DNA of 34,551 bases from NCBI RefSeq assembly GCF_007896845.1, contig NZ_VOHS01000038.1, forward strand, positions 1 to 34,551, given 5' to 3'. The translations under genes and the position numbers were made by a program. The notes under the pieces are model-generated. The model searched no databases. It saw nothing but the letters and a program-made list of their open reading frames with translations, and was not told where the DNA came from. Shown piece after piece: positions 15,123-23,060 of this stretch. The stretch comes from Chitinophaga pinensis. GTDB taxonomy: Bacteria > Bacteroidota > Bacteroidia > Chitinophagales > Chitinophagaceae. How positions within the stretch are numbered: position 1 is the stretch's first letter; each line of letters opens with the position of its first letter.

Positions 15123-15537
15123 TGATATAACGTTATGATAATAAATAGTATAACTTTTCAGGCCCTTTGCTGCATTTTTACTGATAAAAATATTGGGAGA
15201 TCCAAACGGCCGAATCAGCTGTTATATTGAGTACTTCGGAGGTATTCTGCCCTATTCTGCACGACATTTCGTACATTTACTGGATTATAATAATCACTAT
15301 TGACTTTAGTCTGCTGGAAATCAGCTTGTTATGTGTAGTTATACCGGAATGTCACTATGCCCGGTTAAAAAGGAGGCAAAAGCAGGCAAACGCTTACAAA
15401 CTCTTACTCACGAAAAACTAAAGCGCGACGGCTTTTTAAACACAATTCCCGGGTTGGCGAACTAATATTGGAAGAAATCAACCATCTATGCCAGATTGTT
15501 ATGTATCTGTCAACCGGCTTAATTTGTCACACGTTAT
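15123..15537. other. intergenic region without a supported gene
   Basis: The only open frame (TTG at 15227 to 15421) has no good start, no codon-usage support and an unlikely composition, so I leave it out. A 10-bp palindrome ATAACGTTAT lies at about 15126-15135, just after the stop of the preceding gene. The segment just before the ATG at 15538 holds TTAATTTG (one base short of a -7 consensus), a possible promoter for the glycosyltransferase-like gene. Confidence 0.4.
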
Positions 15538-16432
15538 ATGACTATGACATCCAAAGAAAGCAAAACCGTATCCTTCTTCACAATCTGTTATGAAGGCGAC
15601 TGGGAACGCATTCTAAAGGAAAACCGCCTGGAACGCATTATCCGGCAGTGTAACTATGACTTTTTCGAAAAAGGTCTGATCATAAATAATGTCAAAGATC
15701 GCCCTACTGTTGAACAGTATGCGAAAGAGGCGGTACAGAAAGGCATTATTGATGTTTACTATTTCAGTGAGGACTACAGTGATGAAATCCTTACGAAGTT
15801 CTCTATTACACGGAATAGTTTCCACCTCGACTTCTATGACGGGTACTACTATAGTATAGGCCCGCTCAGTGCTGTATATCTTGCAAAAGGAAAATACCTC
15901 GTATATCTGACGGGTGACTGTCTTATCGAACCTCATTCCGTACCATGGATAGATGAGTCTGTAGAGCGGATGGAAATGATAGGAACATTTTGTTGCCAGT
16001 GCACGTGGTGTAGATACCAACATCGAATGTACCTGGTATACCTCCAAAGAAGATGATTCATTCTTCTATACACACGGTTTTTCTGATCAGTGTTTTATGG
16101 TAGAAACACGTCGTCTGCATGGTGATATCTATAATCACTATCACTACTATACGGAGCGATACCCTGTGTATGGCGGCCGTTTGTTTGAGAAACGTGTAAA
16201 CAGTTATATGTGTGTGAAGCAGCTGGACAGGATCGTAAAAAAAGGTGCGTTCTATAGTCATGAAAAACTGCTGAACGCAGGACTGGAAGATGTCCAGACC
16301 AAACCAACATTCTCAAAGAAACTGAAGCGTATGGCTGGTAATTCTTCCCGTAAACTCAGAAAAGCGATCAACAAAAGGATCTTTGGTCATACCACAAAAG
16401 TAGACGGTATCGTAAAGAAATGGCATATCTGA
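15538..16432 (+). pseudogene. glycosyltransferase-like gene split by a +1 frameshift
   Basis: Two abutting frames form one gene. The first (15538-16056) is good up to M-I-G-T-F, after which it turns into Cys/Arg-rich nonsense; the second frame is good from V-A-S-A-R-G-V-D-T-N-I-E-C onward and runs to 16432. Removing one T from TTTT at 15988-15991 joins them into a 297-residue protein. The N-terminal half has a GT-A-like pattern: 'FFTICYEGDWERIL', 'VYYFSEDYSDEIL', then 'GKYLVYLTGDC' (about residues 117-127), where a DxD-type metal site would be. The C-terminal part is basic with 'KLKRMAGNSSRKLRKAI'. I infer a family 2-like glycosyltransferase; donor and acceptor unknown. The remaining sequence shows no other damage, so a read error or a very recent mutation is likely. 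Confidence 0.7.
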
Positions 16433-16445
16433 TAAGATATGATAC

Positions 16446-16490
16446 TATAAAAGCAAGGGGCAGCTGTTTCAGCTGCCCCTTGCTTTTATA
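16446..16490. terminator. perfect 21-bp bidirectional terminator
   Basis: 16446-16466 and 16470-16490 are exact reverse complements around a 3-nt TTT loop (core GGGGCAGCTG/CAGCTGCCCC flanked by AAAAGC/GCTTTT). It lies between the convergent glycosyltransferase-like gene and the HxlR gene, two bases from the latter's stop codon, and can stop both. Confidence 0.9.
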
Positions 16491-16492
16491 AC

Positions 16493-16831
16493 CTATTGTA
16501 TGGATTGCTGTTTTTCAAGATGTATATGCCCCCACCTGCGCATTTCCCTGATAACCGGATAGATCGTTTCTCCGTAAGGCGTCAGATAATACTCTACTCT
16601 TGGTGGTACCTCCGGAAAACTCTCTCTGCGGATGATCCCGTCTTTTTCCAGTTCGTCCAGTTGTCTGGATAACATCCGCTCACTGATAGTGGGCAATGTT
16701 CTGCGCATCTCTCCAAACCTGTTTCTCCCTTTTTTGATCAGGACGATCAGGGTGGTTTTACACTTCCCTTTGATGATCTGCAAAAAGACATCTGAAGGAC
16801 ATTGATACTCTATACTGCCTATCTCTTCCAT
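16493..16831 (-). CDS. HxlR-family transcriptional regulator
   Basis: A 112-residue MarR/HxlR-type winged-helix repressor. The family pattern is complete: C-P-S-D near the N-terminus (residues 11-14), 'IIKGKCKTTLIVLIKKGRNRFGEM', the recognition region 'TISERMLSRQLDELEKDGII', and the wing 'PPRVEYYLTPYG' (about 80-91). The conserved Cys11 is the residue that senses electrophiles or hypochlorite in HypR/YodB-type members. It is divergent from a quinone oxidoreductase gene 114 bp away, the classic arrangement in which an HxlR protein represses a quinone- or aldehyde-detoxifying enzyme until its cysteine is modified. Confidence 0.92.
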   Translation of the reverse strand: MEEIGSIEYQCPSDVFLQIIKGKCKTTLIVLIKKGRNRFGEMRRTLPTISERMLSRQLDELEKDGIIRRESFPEVPPRVEYYLTPYGETIYPVIREMRRWGHIHLEKQQSIQ

Positions 16832-16845
16832 AAATAAATATTTTG

Positions 16846-16888
16846 CTGATTATCAGTATTACTGAAATTTTTGTCCGGTACGGAACAA
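16846..16888. promoter_or_regulatory. probable HxlR operator cluster
   Basis: Two overlapping perfect palindromes, CTGAT-T-ATCAG (16846-16856) and TCAGTA-T-TACTGA (16853-16865), are followed by an imperfect one with TTGT/ACAA ends (16871-16888). They lie in the 114-bp divergent region between the HxlR gene and the oxidoreductase, the expected place for the repressor site. Confidence 0.55.
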
Positions 16889-16945
16889 AATGTAACTACT
16901 TGTTTTTCTTGTTGTTTACGCTCAACTTTAATAAAAAATCAGAAG

Positions 16946-17947
16946 ATGAACGAACTATTTAAGGCATTATTGATAAACGAGCAGGAGGGTAAATTTACAA
17001 AAGAAATCAAAGCACTGAGTCCTGATCAGCTGCCACAGCATGAATTGCTGATACGCGTGCACTACTCTTCTGTCAACTATAAAGACGCCTTATCAGCCAC
17101 AGGCAATAAAGGCGTCACAAGAACGTATCCGCATGTTCCCGGTATTGATGCCGCCGGGGTAGTTGTGCGCTCCCAAAGTGAATTGTTTAAGGCAGGAGAG
17201 GAGGTGCTTGTTACCGGTTGGGATCTGGGAATGAATACCTGGGGTGGTTTCGGTGAATACATCAGTGTCCCTGCAGCATGGGCTTTAAAATTGCCCGGGG
17301 GCCTGTCCATGCAGGAAGCCATGAGTTTTGGTACTGCCGGACTTACCGCCGGACTTTCCATACACCGCCTGTTAAATGCAGGAATTAAGCCTGAAAATGG
17401 CGAAATAGCAGTTAGTGGAGCTACCGGAGGCGTAGGGAGTATTGCAGTCGCTATACTGGCTAAAAATGGCTTTAATGTGGCAGCAGTTTCCGGTAAAAAG
17501 GAAGAAGCGTTTTTATTGGATACACTGGGGGCAAAACGGATCATTCCACGGGATGAATTTTCAGCAACATATGATAAGAAACCTTTGTCGGCACCGACTT
17601 TTGCAGCCGGCATAGATACTGTCGGCGGACCAATACTTTCCGGTATGCTCAAAGCCACACATTACGGCGGGATTGTCACTGCCTGTGGAATGGTTGCTGC
17701 CAATGATCTGCATACTTCCGTATTCCCTTTTATATTGCGGGGTGTAACACTGGCAGGTATAGATTCTGTACAGGCGCCAATGGAGATCCGGCAGGAAGTG
17801 TGGACCTTGCTGGCCACTTCGTGGAAGCCTGCACAGCTGAATAACATGATAGAAGAAATCAGCCTCAGCGATTTACCTGAAAAGCTGGAAGCTATATTAG
17901 CCGGGAAGGCAAGGGGCAGGTATGTACTTGCACATGCGCATCGTTAG
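16946..17947 (+). CDS. MDR-family quinone oxidoreductase (YhdH/AcuI type)
   Basis: A 333-residue medium-chain dehydrogenase/reductase lacking the structural zinc cysteines. It begins with 'FKALLI', has S-S-V-N-Y-K-D-A-L-S (41-50), 'PGIDAAGVV' (65-73), the glycine-rich NADPH loop S-G-A-T-G-G-V-G-S (157-165) and the YhdH-type 'GIDTVGG' block. This subfamily reduces acrylyl-CoA or quinone/enone substrates with NADPH. The frame extends upstream to 16871, but that would cover the operator region, so the ATG at 16946 giving M-N-E-L-F-K-A-L is chosen. Next to the divergent HxlR gene, a detoxification role induced by reactive electrophiles is the best guess. Confidence 0.9.
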   Translation: MNELFKALLINEQEGKFTKEIKALSPDQLPQHELLIRVHYSSVNYKDALSATGNKGVTRTYPHVPGIDAAGVVVRSQSELFKAGEEVLVTGWDLGMNTWGGFGEYISVPAAWALKLPGGLSMQEAMSFGTAGLTAGLSIHRLLNAGIKPENGEIAVSGATGGVGSIAVAILAKNGFNVAAVSGKKEEAFLLDTLGAKRIIPRDEFSATYDKKPLSAPTFAAGIDTVGGPILSGMLKATHYGGIVTACGMVAANDLHTSVFPFILRGVTLAGIDSVQAPMEIRQEVWTLLATSWKPAQLNNMIEEISLSDLPEKLEAILAGKARGRYVLAHAHR

Positions 17948-17989
17948 GCACGGAATGCTTTTTGTCCGGTTTTCAATAAACGAAACACA

Positions 17990-18187
17990 ATGACAAGGAC
18001 AAAGAAAACACGTGGCAGGAAGCGCGTCCAGCGTAAAAAAGGCAGTACAAAAAAGAATAAGCTGGGAGTAAAGAATTCTCTGGTGAATAATATTAACGCC
18101 CGGAAGAAACGGGGCCATTCCAGATCACGAAAAAACTCTACGGTCAGCAAGAAGAACTACCAGAAAATGGAAGAGAACTGGGAATAG
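17990..18187 (+). CDS. very small, highly basic protein
   Basis: A 65-residue protein in which roughly 40 percent of residues are Lys or Arg, with Ser, Thr and Asn as the other main types and almost no hydrophobic core. Motifs such as K-K-T-R-G-R-K-R, K-K-G-S-T-K-K-N-K and S-R-S-R-K-N-S suggest nucleic-acid binding and intrinsic disorder. It starts 42 bp after the oxidoreductase and ends 32 bp before the methyltransferase on the same strand. I believe similar tiny proteins exist in relatives but cannot name a family. The ATG is clear; the coding nature rests on the spacing and a start/stop consistent with the neighbours. Confidence 0.55.
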   Translation: MTRTKKTRGRKRVQRKKGSTKKNKLGVKNSLVNNINARKKRGHSRSRKNSTVSKKNYQKMEENWE

Positions 18188-18219
18188 CATCCGCATTAAA
18201 ATGACTACTTTGCAACGTC

Positions 18220-18747
18220 ATGAAATTACAGGAAGCTATTCAGTTGATACAGCATAAGGATCTATCCGTAAACAAGCCTGTTATGTGGGCCGATCTTGGC
18301 TGCGGATCAGGTACCTTTACAGCAGCGCTTGCGCATTATCTGTCTGCCGGCAGTACTATCTATGCCGTGGACAAAACATTATCGGCTGATCTGCAAATAC
18401 CTGCTCCCGCCGGTGTACAGGTAAACCCTCAGCAACTTGATTTCGTAAAAGAAGACCTGCCATTTCCATCACTGGATGGAATCATGATGGCGAATGCATT
18501 GCATTATGTGAAAGATCAGCCGGCATTTGTACATAAGCTCAAAGAGATATTGCACCCCGGGGGAATATTAATGATTGTGGAATACGATACAGATATACCT
18601 GTACCGGTATGGGTACCACATCCACTCAGCTTTAACAGTCTGAAAAAATTATTTGGTGCAGCAGGATATCCACACATAGAAAAAACAGGAGAGAGACCGT
18701 CGGTATATGGACGTGCAAATATGTATGCATCACTTATAAAAAAATAA
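18220..18747 (+). CDS. class I SAM-dependent methyltransferase
   Basis: A 175-residue methyltransferase. Motif I is A-D-L-G-C-G-S-G-T-F (about 24-33), the acidic end of strand 2 'IYAVDKT' (about 47-53), motif II-like 'LDGIMMANALHYV' (about 87-99) and motif III 'LHPGGILMIVEYD' (about 111-123). The short length means only the Rossmann core with little substrate-binding decoration. The substrate is unknown. TACTTTG lies just before the ATG at 18220, a -7-like element that would give a very short leader, so the gene may have its own promoter in addition to read-through. Confidence 0.85.
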   Translation: MKLQEAIQLIQHKDLSVNKPVMWADLGCGSGTFTAALAHYLSAGSTIYAVDKTLSADLQIPAPAGVQVNPQQLDFVKEDLPFPSLDGIMMANALHYVKDQPAFVHKLKEILHPGGILMIVEYDTDIPVPVWVPHPLSFNSLKKLFGAAGYPHIEKTGERPSVYGRANMYASLIKK

Positions 18748-19110
18748 TATTTTAATAATAATGAGGCAGGTGATGTTAAATATACACAATGCGGGTATAA
18801 TGAGATATATTATCAATTTAATATGATGCTACAAATGTGAGCTGTGGAAAAATAACAGAAATATTTTTTTAATAAATAGTGAATCATCTCTATCCGTAAC
18901 GGAGTCTGGCTCTGCTGTAATCCGGCCCCGGTTTTAAAGCAGGGCTTGTTTGTGTCTGTTTGTTCAACTGGCGGGCAGTGGCGTATTTTTTGTTATCCCT
19001 TTATTTGAAGTAATATTATCACATAATTCTTCTGCACAACGATGAGTCGTATTTGAACCAACGCAAGACAGGATAATGTTTTTGGTAACCTAACCCTTAA
19101 TAATTGTAAT
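18748..19110. other. long leader region with hairpin and promoter-like sequence
   Basis: No gene seen. GCTCTGCT (18909-18916) can pair with AGCAGGGC (18938-18945), one G-U pair, enclosing CCGG-rich sequence and followed by a T/G-rich stretch, which could be a terminator or RNA element. Nearer the next gene, a TTTGAACC element and a downstream TAATGTTTTTG about 18 bp later resemble a -33/-7 pair for the glycosyltransferase at 19111. I found no known riboswitch. Confidence 0.35.
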
Positions 19111-20256
19111 GTGAAAATAGTTTTTCTCTGTGGTTCTCTGGAACCGGGACGGGATGGCGTGGGGGACTATTCAAGACGCCTGGCAAGTGAACTGATCCGT
19201 AAGCAACATGAGGTTGCAATAGTCGCCCTGAATGATAGAAGAATAACCGCCGTTTATCAGGGATCTCAGGCGAGCAATGAGATAAAGATCCCTGTACTTC
19301 GTCTGCCTGCTGCTATGGACGAACGTAAGCGTTTTGACTATGCGGGTGATTTTATTAAGCAGTTTGGGCCCGATTGGGTCAGTCTGCAATACGTGCCTTT
19401 CTCTTTTGAAAAAAGAGGATTGCCATTCTCTTTTAGTAATCATCTGAAACGTATTGATGGCAATTTCAGGTGGCACATCATGTTCCATGAGCTATGGGTG
19501 GGCCTGTACGGTTACAGCAATTTCAAGCTGAAGATGCTTGGATTGCTGCAGAAACTGATCATCAAACAGATGCTTTCTGCGATTAAGCCGGAGTCTGTCA
19601 CTACTTCCATCGGTATCTATAAAAAGAGCCTCGGTTGGAAGGATGTGAACCTGATCCCTTTGTTCAGCAACATTCCTATTGTAACACCGCATCCGGTACA
19701 AAGTGATCGTTCAGGTAACATTACTGCGATCCATTTTGGCACCTTTACTTCTTCGCTGGAAGACTATAAGAGACAGATAGATTTCCTGAGCGCTATTGGC
19801 GAAAAAACAGGAAAGACAGTCTGTTTGCAGGTGATCGGAGATGGTGGTGCATACAAAGAAAAGGCGCTTGAAATTTCAAGACAGCTGCTTGGCAAAGAGA
19901 ATGTAGTGGATTGCGGATTTCAATCTGAGGAATCTGTTTCCGGCTATATGTTAAAAGCAGATGTGGGCATATCACGTGCCGACTACGCATTGTTTGGAAA
20001 GAGCGGTTCTTCAATGGCAATGCTGGAACATGGTCTGCCGGTATTGTTAAGAGGAGATCGCCCGGAAGATGATATGATCGGGCAGGATTTTCCATTTAAA
20101 GAACAACTGCTTTATATCGATGATGCGCCTAAAGATCTGAAAAAAAATGAACCGGTCTACTTCCTCAATCAGGTGTCGGATATATTCCTCGACAGTCTGC
20201 AAGAGAAAGATAAAGAACAAGACCCCAATACGCTCATACTGGTCACAAGACCATAA
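19111..20256 (+). CDS. GT4-like (GT-B fold) glycosyltransferase
   Basis: A 381-residue cytosolic glycosyltransferase-like protein. The N-terminal domain opens with 'VFLCGSLEPGRDGVGDYSRRL', the Gly-rich donor-side loop of GT-B enzymes, and contains 'WHIMFHELW' (about residues 120-128). The C-terminal domain has 'AIHFGTF' and 'VCLQVIGDGG' strands and 'DVGISRADYALFGKSGSSM' followed by M-L-E-H-G-L-P-V, equivalent to the GT4 donor-binding block, although the second Glu of the EX7E motif is not obvious. The start is GTG at 19111; the ATG overlapping it at 19109 is out of frame and closes at once. It is a single gene ending at a hairpin terminator. Acceptor unknown; cell-surface polysaccharide is likely. 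Confidence 0.78.
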   Translation: MKIVFLCGSLEPGRDGVGDYSRRLASELIRKQHEVAIVALNDRRITAVYQGSQASNEIKIPVLRLPAAMDERKRFDYAGDFIKQFGPDWVSLQYVPFSFEKRGLPFSFSNHLKRIDGNFRWHIMFHELWVGLYGYSNFKLKMLGLLQKLIIKQMLSAIKPESVTTSIGIYKKSLGWKDVNLIPLFSNIPIVTPHPVQSDRSGNITAIHFGTFTSSLEDYKRQIDFLSAIGEKTGKTVCLQVIGDGGAYKEKALEISRQLLGKENVVDCGFQSEESVSGYMLKADVGISRADYALFGKSGSSMAMLEHGLPVLLRGDRPEDDMIGQDFPFKEQLLYIDDAPKDLKKNEPVYFLNQVSDIFLDSLQEKDKEQDPNTLILVTRP

Positions 20257-20270
20257 GCTATAAAAGGGAA

Positions 20271-20300
20271 AGGCGTCTGCCATTGGCAGACGTCTTTTTT
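20271..20300. terminator. terminator between convergent genes
   Basis: A 10-bp stem with one G-U pair, GGCGTCTGCC (20272-20281) and GGCAGACGTC (20285-20294), three-base loop, then TTTTTT on the plus side and an A/G-rich left flank on the minus side. It serves the glycosyltransferase and probably also the convergent secreted-protein gene. Confidence 0.8.
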
Positions 20301-20304
20301 GTTT

Positions 20305-20835
20305 TTACTTCAGTGATTTGAAGTAGGAAACATTTCCCGCCATATCAACCTTCACAATTAAAATTTCACTGTTCTTTCTTAGTACCACAAAGTTGTTGTC
20401 TGCACCCTCAAATGCCGTATCAAACATCGTCATATCTGTATCGTTAAATTCGTTGTCGTCGTAGTTGATCACCTCTTCCACTTTGTAATTGCCATACTTT
20501 TTCTGAATTTCACGTTGTGCATTTGCCGGCAGATCTGAGTATGCCTTATCTTCTGTTGTTCCTACCAGTTCATTACGAATGTCATAGTAAGCTCTCATCT
20601 GATGGGTACCCGATGTAAAGGATGCTTCGTCGAAATATTTTGTTCTTTCAAAATTGATGTTGGTCGCATCAGGGAAGTCTTCGTAGAACTGCGTTTTTAC
20701 AAAATCGTTGACCTGTGCTGTTTGTTCTTTGCGTGCTGCTTTTTTACCTTTTTTGTTATCGCTGTTTGGGGTATTGTGAGCAAAAGTTGCTGTAGAAATA
20801 AGCAAAACACCCGCTGCGAAAAGAATCTTTTTCAT
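20305..20835 (-). CDS. secreted PepSY-like protein of unknown function
   Basis: A 176-residue exported protein with a signal peptide (1-20, cut after T-F-A). A Lys-rich linker (about 26-36) precedes a single alpha/beta domain: 'VNDFVKTQFYEDFPDATNINFERT', 'FTSGTHQMRAYYDIRNELVGTTE', 'LPANAQREIQKKYGNYKVEEVI' and a closing 'VLRKNSEILIVKVDMAGNVSYFKSL'. The alternation of a phenylalanine-proline helix with a sheet and a final 'V-x-x-x-G-x-V' strand resembles the periplasmic PepSY-like proteins of Bacteroidota. The ATG at 20835 fits the signal peptide better than the upstream one at 20868. Single gene, convergent with the glycosyltransferase. Confidence 0.65.
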   Translation of the reverse strand: MKKILFAAGVLLISTATFAHNTPNSDNKKGKKAARKEQTAQVNDFVKTQFYEDFPDATNINFERTKYFDEASFTSGTHQMRAYYDIRNELVGTTEDKAYSDLPANAQREIQKKYGNYKVEEVINYDDNEFNDTDMTMFDTAFEGADNNFVVLRKNSEILIVKVDMAGNVSYFKSLK

Positions 20836-20981
20836 GACTTGTTCATTTAGTGTTTTATGAGAATGCACTACAAAGTTACATGCTCACTGAGCGGGTTATT
20901 ATCAGGAATCGGTCAACAGGCGTTTCCTGTCGGTCAGCAGGTAAGGAGTATTGCCAGGCGGATAATAGTGATCGCAAAGCT

Positions 20982-20989
20982 TATATTTG
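20982..20989 (+). promoter_or_regulatory. -7 box abutting the heparinase-like start codon
   Basis: TATATTTG matches TAnnTTTG exactly and ends four bases before the ATG at 20994, again implying a leaderless or near-leaderless transcript. The nearest TTG (20951-20953) is further upstream than usual. Confidence 0.5.
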
Positions 20990-20993
20990 AGTC

Positions 20994-22949
20994 ATGAAGC
21001 ATCTTTTATCCCTGTTGCTGCTGGTGTCTCTGAGTACCGCCGCAAGTCGCTCAGTTGCGCAGGAACCCCGAAATCTATTAAGTCGTTTTACCCGGCCGCA
21101 GTTAGAAGCGGCGTTATTACCTGCTGATAAATGGCATCCTTTTCCACTTGACGCTGCAGGGTGGAAACGTATACTCCCTGATTCTGTGCAACAGAGCATT
21201 CTCCGGCAGGCAGACACCTATCTGAAGATCCCTTTTGTTGCGATACCGGCATCTATGATGATGGAATATCAGAAAAACGGTGACCGCTCACGTTATGAGG
21301 AAATGTCCTTCAGGAAAAGAGACCAGCTCTTTACCATGACAGTGGCAGAGGCGATTGAACAGAAAGGTCGTTTTCTGACGGCTATCGTCAATGGGATCTG
21401 GTCGATATGTGAAGAAAGTTATTGGGGAGCTCCGGGTCATTTATACCTGCAGAAGGCGGGTATTGATCTGGCAGATGCAGAAGATCCTTCTGTGGATCTG
21501 TTTGTCAGCGAAACAGCTACTGTACTGGCCCTGACAGACTATCTGCTGGGTGCACAACTTGATAGTTATTCAAAGCTGTTACGCAGGCGTATCTATTATG
21601 AGGTGAACCGTCGTATGCTGACGCCACTGGAGAAAGACAGTGAGCGGTATTTCTATCTGAAAAAAGGAACAAAGGAATATCCTATTAATAACTGGAATCC
21701 GTGGGTGATCAGTAACTGGATGACCAGTCTGTTGTTGCTGGAAAAAAGTAATGAGCGTCGTGTGGCAGAACTGGAGCATGCCTTACACCTGCTGGATCAC
21801 TATATCAATTTTATGGGTGAGGATGGTGCGGTGGATGAAGGTCCTGTCTACTGGTCCGGTGCTACCGGCAGGGTATTCGACGCGCTCACGGTATTGGAAA
21901 GTGCCACGGATGGCAAAATAAAGGTCTATGATGCTCCGATCATCAGCAATATGGCTGCTTATATCTATAAAATGCACATTGCGGGTAATTATTATATCAA
22001 TGTGGCAGATGCGTCACCAGTAATTCCGACGGACGGACTTCTCTTATACCGTATGGGGAAAATGATGGGAGATCCTGTGATGAGAGACTTCGGTGCGTGG
22101 GCATTTCACAGGTATCCTATCCGGACACCTATCTCGGGGGATTTTGCTAAACCCCGGATGCTTTTCAATATGCAGGCCTGGATCGATTGCTCCCATAGTG
22201 AAGGCAGAGAACCGGTTATTGCAGACGTCTGGCTGGAAAGTATTCAACTGATGGCAGCAAGGGCCGGTAACGGGCTGTTTCTGGCCAGTCACGGTGGTCA
22301 TAATGGAGAAAGCCATAACCATAATGATGTGGGCGATTTCATCGTATATGCGGCCGGACAGCCGGTTATTATTGATGTTGGATTAGGCACCTATACTGCC
22401 AGGACATTTTCAAAGGAAAGGTACCAGCTGTGGTATAACAGTTCTGCCTTTCATAATCTGCCTGCTATTAACAATATCCAGCAAAAAGAAGGCAGGAAGT
22501 TTGGCGCTAAGGATGTACAATACCATCAGGATCAGCAATCGGCTTCCCTGCATATGGATATAGCTGGGGCCTATCCGCCGGAAGCGGGTGTTGTGCGTTG
22601 GGAAAGGGAAGTCAGGATGGACAAACAGCAGGGGCAGGTTACCGTTACGGATGATTTTAACTTGTCAGCAGGCAGTCAGGCGCTCACACAGACACTGATG
22701 ACTGTTTGTCCGGTGGATATCAGCCAGACCGGTACCATCCTTTTTAAAGTCTCCGGCGCAGCGCCTGTACAGTTAACATACGATCCACAATTATGGGAGG
22801 TGAAAACAGAAGTGATACCGTGTAAGGCACCGGATGAAAAACGCTTGTCGGATAACTGGTCGCATAAGCCGGTTACGCGCATCCTGTTGGTGTACAAGGA
22901 GAGCAGGAGTAGTGGGAGACATACGTTTATTATAAAGCATCAGGTTTAA
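20994..22949 (+). CDS. secreted heparinase II/III-family polysaccharide-degrading enzyme
   Basis: A 651-residue exported protein with a signal peptide (about 1-22, cut after S-V-A). The N-terminal two-thirds is an alpha/alpha-toroid of the alginate lyase/heparinase II type, including 'PINNWNPWVISNWM' (about 225-238), the conserved Asn-Asn-Trp segment of the active cleft. The heparinase II/III beta-sandwich begins near 400 and contains G-G-H-N-G-E-S-H-N-H-N-D-V-G-D-F (H441, H443 and D445 in the S-H-N-H-N-D core), the family hallmark. It should cleave an acidic polysaccharide by beta-elimination; the substrate cannot be told from sequence. There is no SusCD pair or sulfatase nearby, so this is not a typical polysaccharide-utilisation locus. 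Single gene with its own -7 box. Confidence 0.85.
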   Translation: MKHLLSLLLLVSLSTAASRSVAQEPRNLLSRFTRPQLEAALLPADKWHPFPLDAAGWKRILPDSVQQSILRQADTYLKIPFVAIPASMMMEYQKNGDRSRYEEMSFRKRDQLFTMTVAEAIEQKGRFLTAIVNGIWSICEESYWGAPGHLYLQKAGIDLADAEDPSVDLFVSETATVLALTDYLLGAQLDSYSKLLRRRIYYEVNRRMLTPLEKDSERYFYLKKGTKEYPINNWNPWVISNWMTSLLLLEKSNERRVAELEHALHLLDHYINFMGEDGAVDEGPVYWSGATGRVFDALTVLESATDGKIKVYDAPIISNMAAYIYKMHIAGNYYINVADASPVIPTDGLLLYRMGKMMGDPVMRDFGAWAFHRYPIRTPISGDFAKPRMLFNMQAWIDCSHSEGREPVIADVWLESIQLMAARAGNGLFLASHGGHNGESHNHNDVGDFIVYAAGQPVIIDVGLGTYTARTFSKERYQLWYNSSAFHNLPAINNIQQKEGRKFGAKDVQYHQDQQSASLHMDIAGAYPPEAGVVRWEREVRMDKQQGQVTVTDDFNLSAGSQALTQTLMTVCPVDISQTGTILFKVSGAAPVQLTYDPQLWEVKTEVIPCKAPDEKRLSDNWSHKPVTRILLVYKESRSSGRHTFIIKHQV

Positions 22950-23006
22950 CAATCCGGGATCCGGAATTATCATATAGCGAAGATTACATTCATTTACAGA
23001 TACTGA

Positions 23007-23040
23007 AATGCCGCCTCACCATTATCTGGTGGGCGGCATT
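23007..23040. terminator. terminator between convergent genes
   Basis: AATGCCGCC (23007-23015) pairs with GGCGGCATT (23032-23040); after a one-base bulge CACCA pairs with TGGTG, leaving a five-base loop. It lies between the heparinase-like gene and the desaturase gene, both of which end towards it. Confidence 0.7.
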
Positions 23041-23060
23041 GAATATCTTAATTCTTAATA

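Noticed and set aside
15227..15421. Open frame of 64 codons on the plus strand
   Set aside because: It starts with TTG without promoter or conserved motif, and its composition and isolated position look like chance; no domain can be seen.
19109..19114. ATG overlapping the GTG start of the glycosyltransferase
   Set aside because: The next codon in that frame is TGA, so it cannot start the protein; the frame with the donor-binding loop begins at the GTG.
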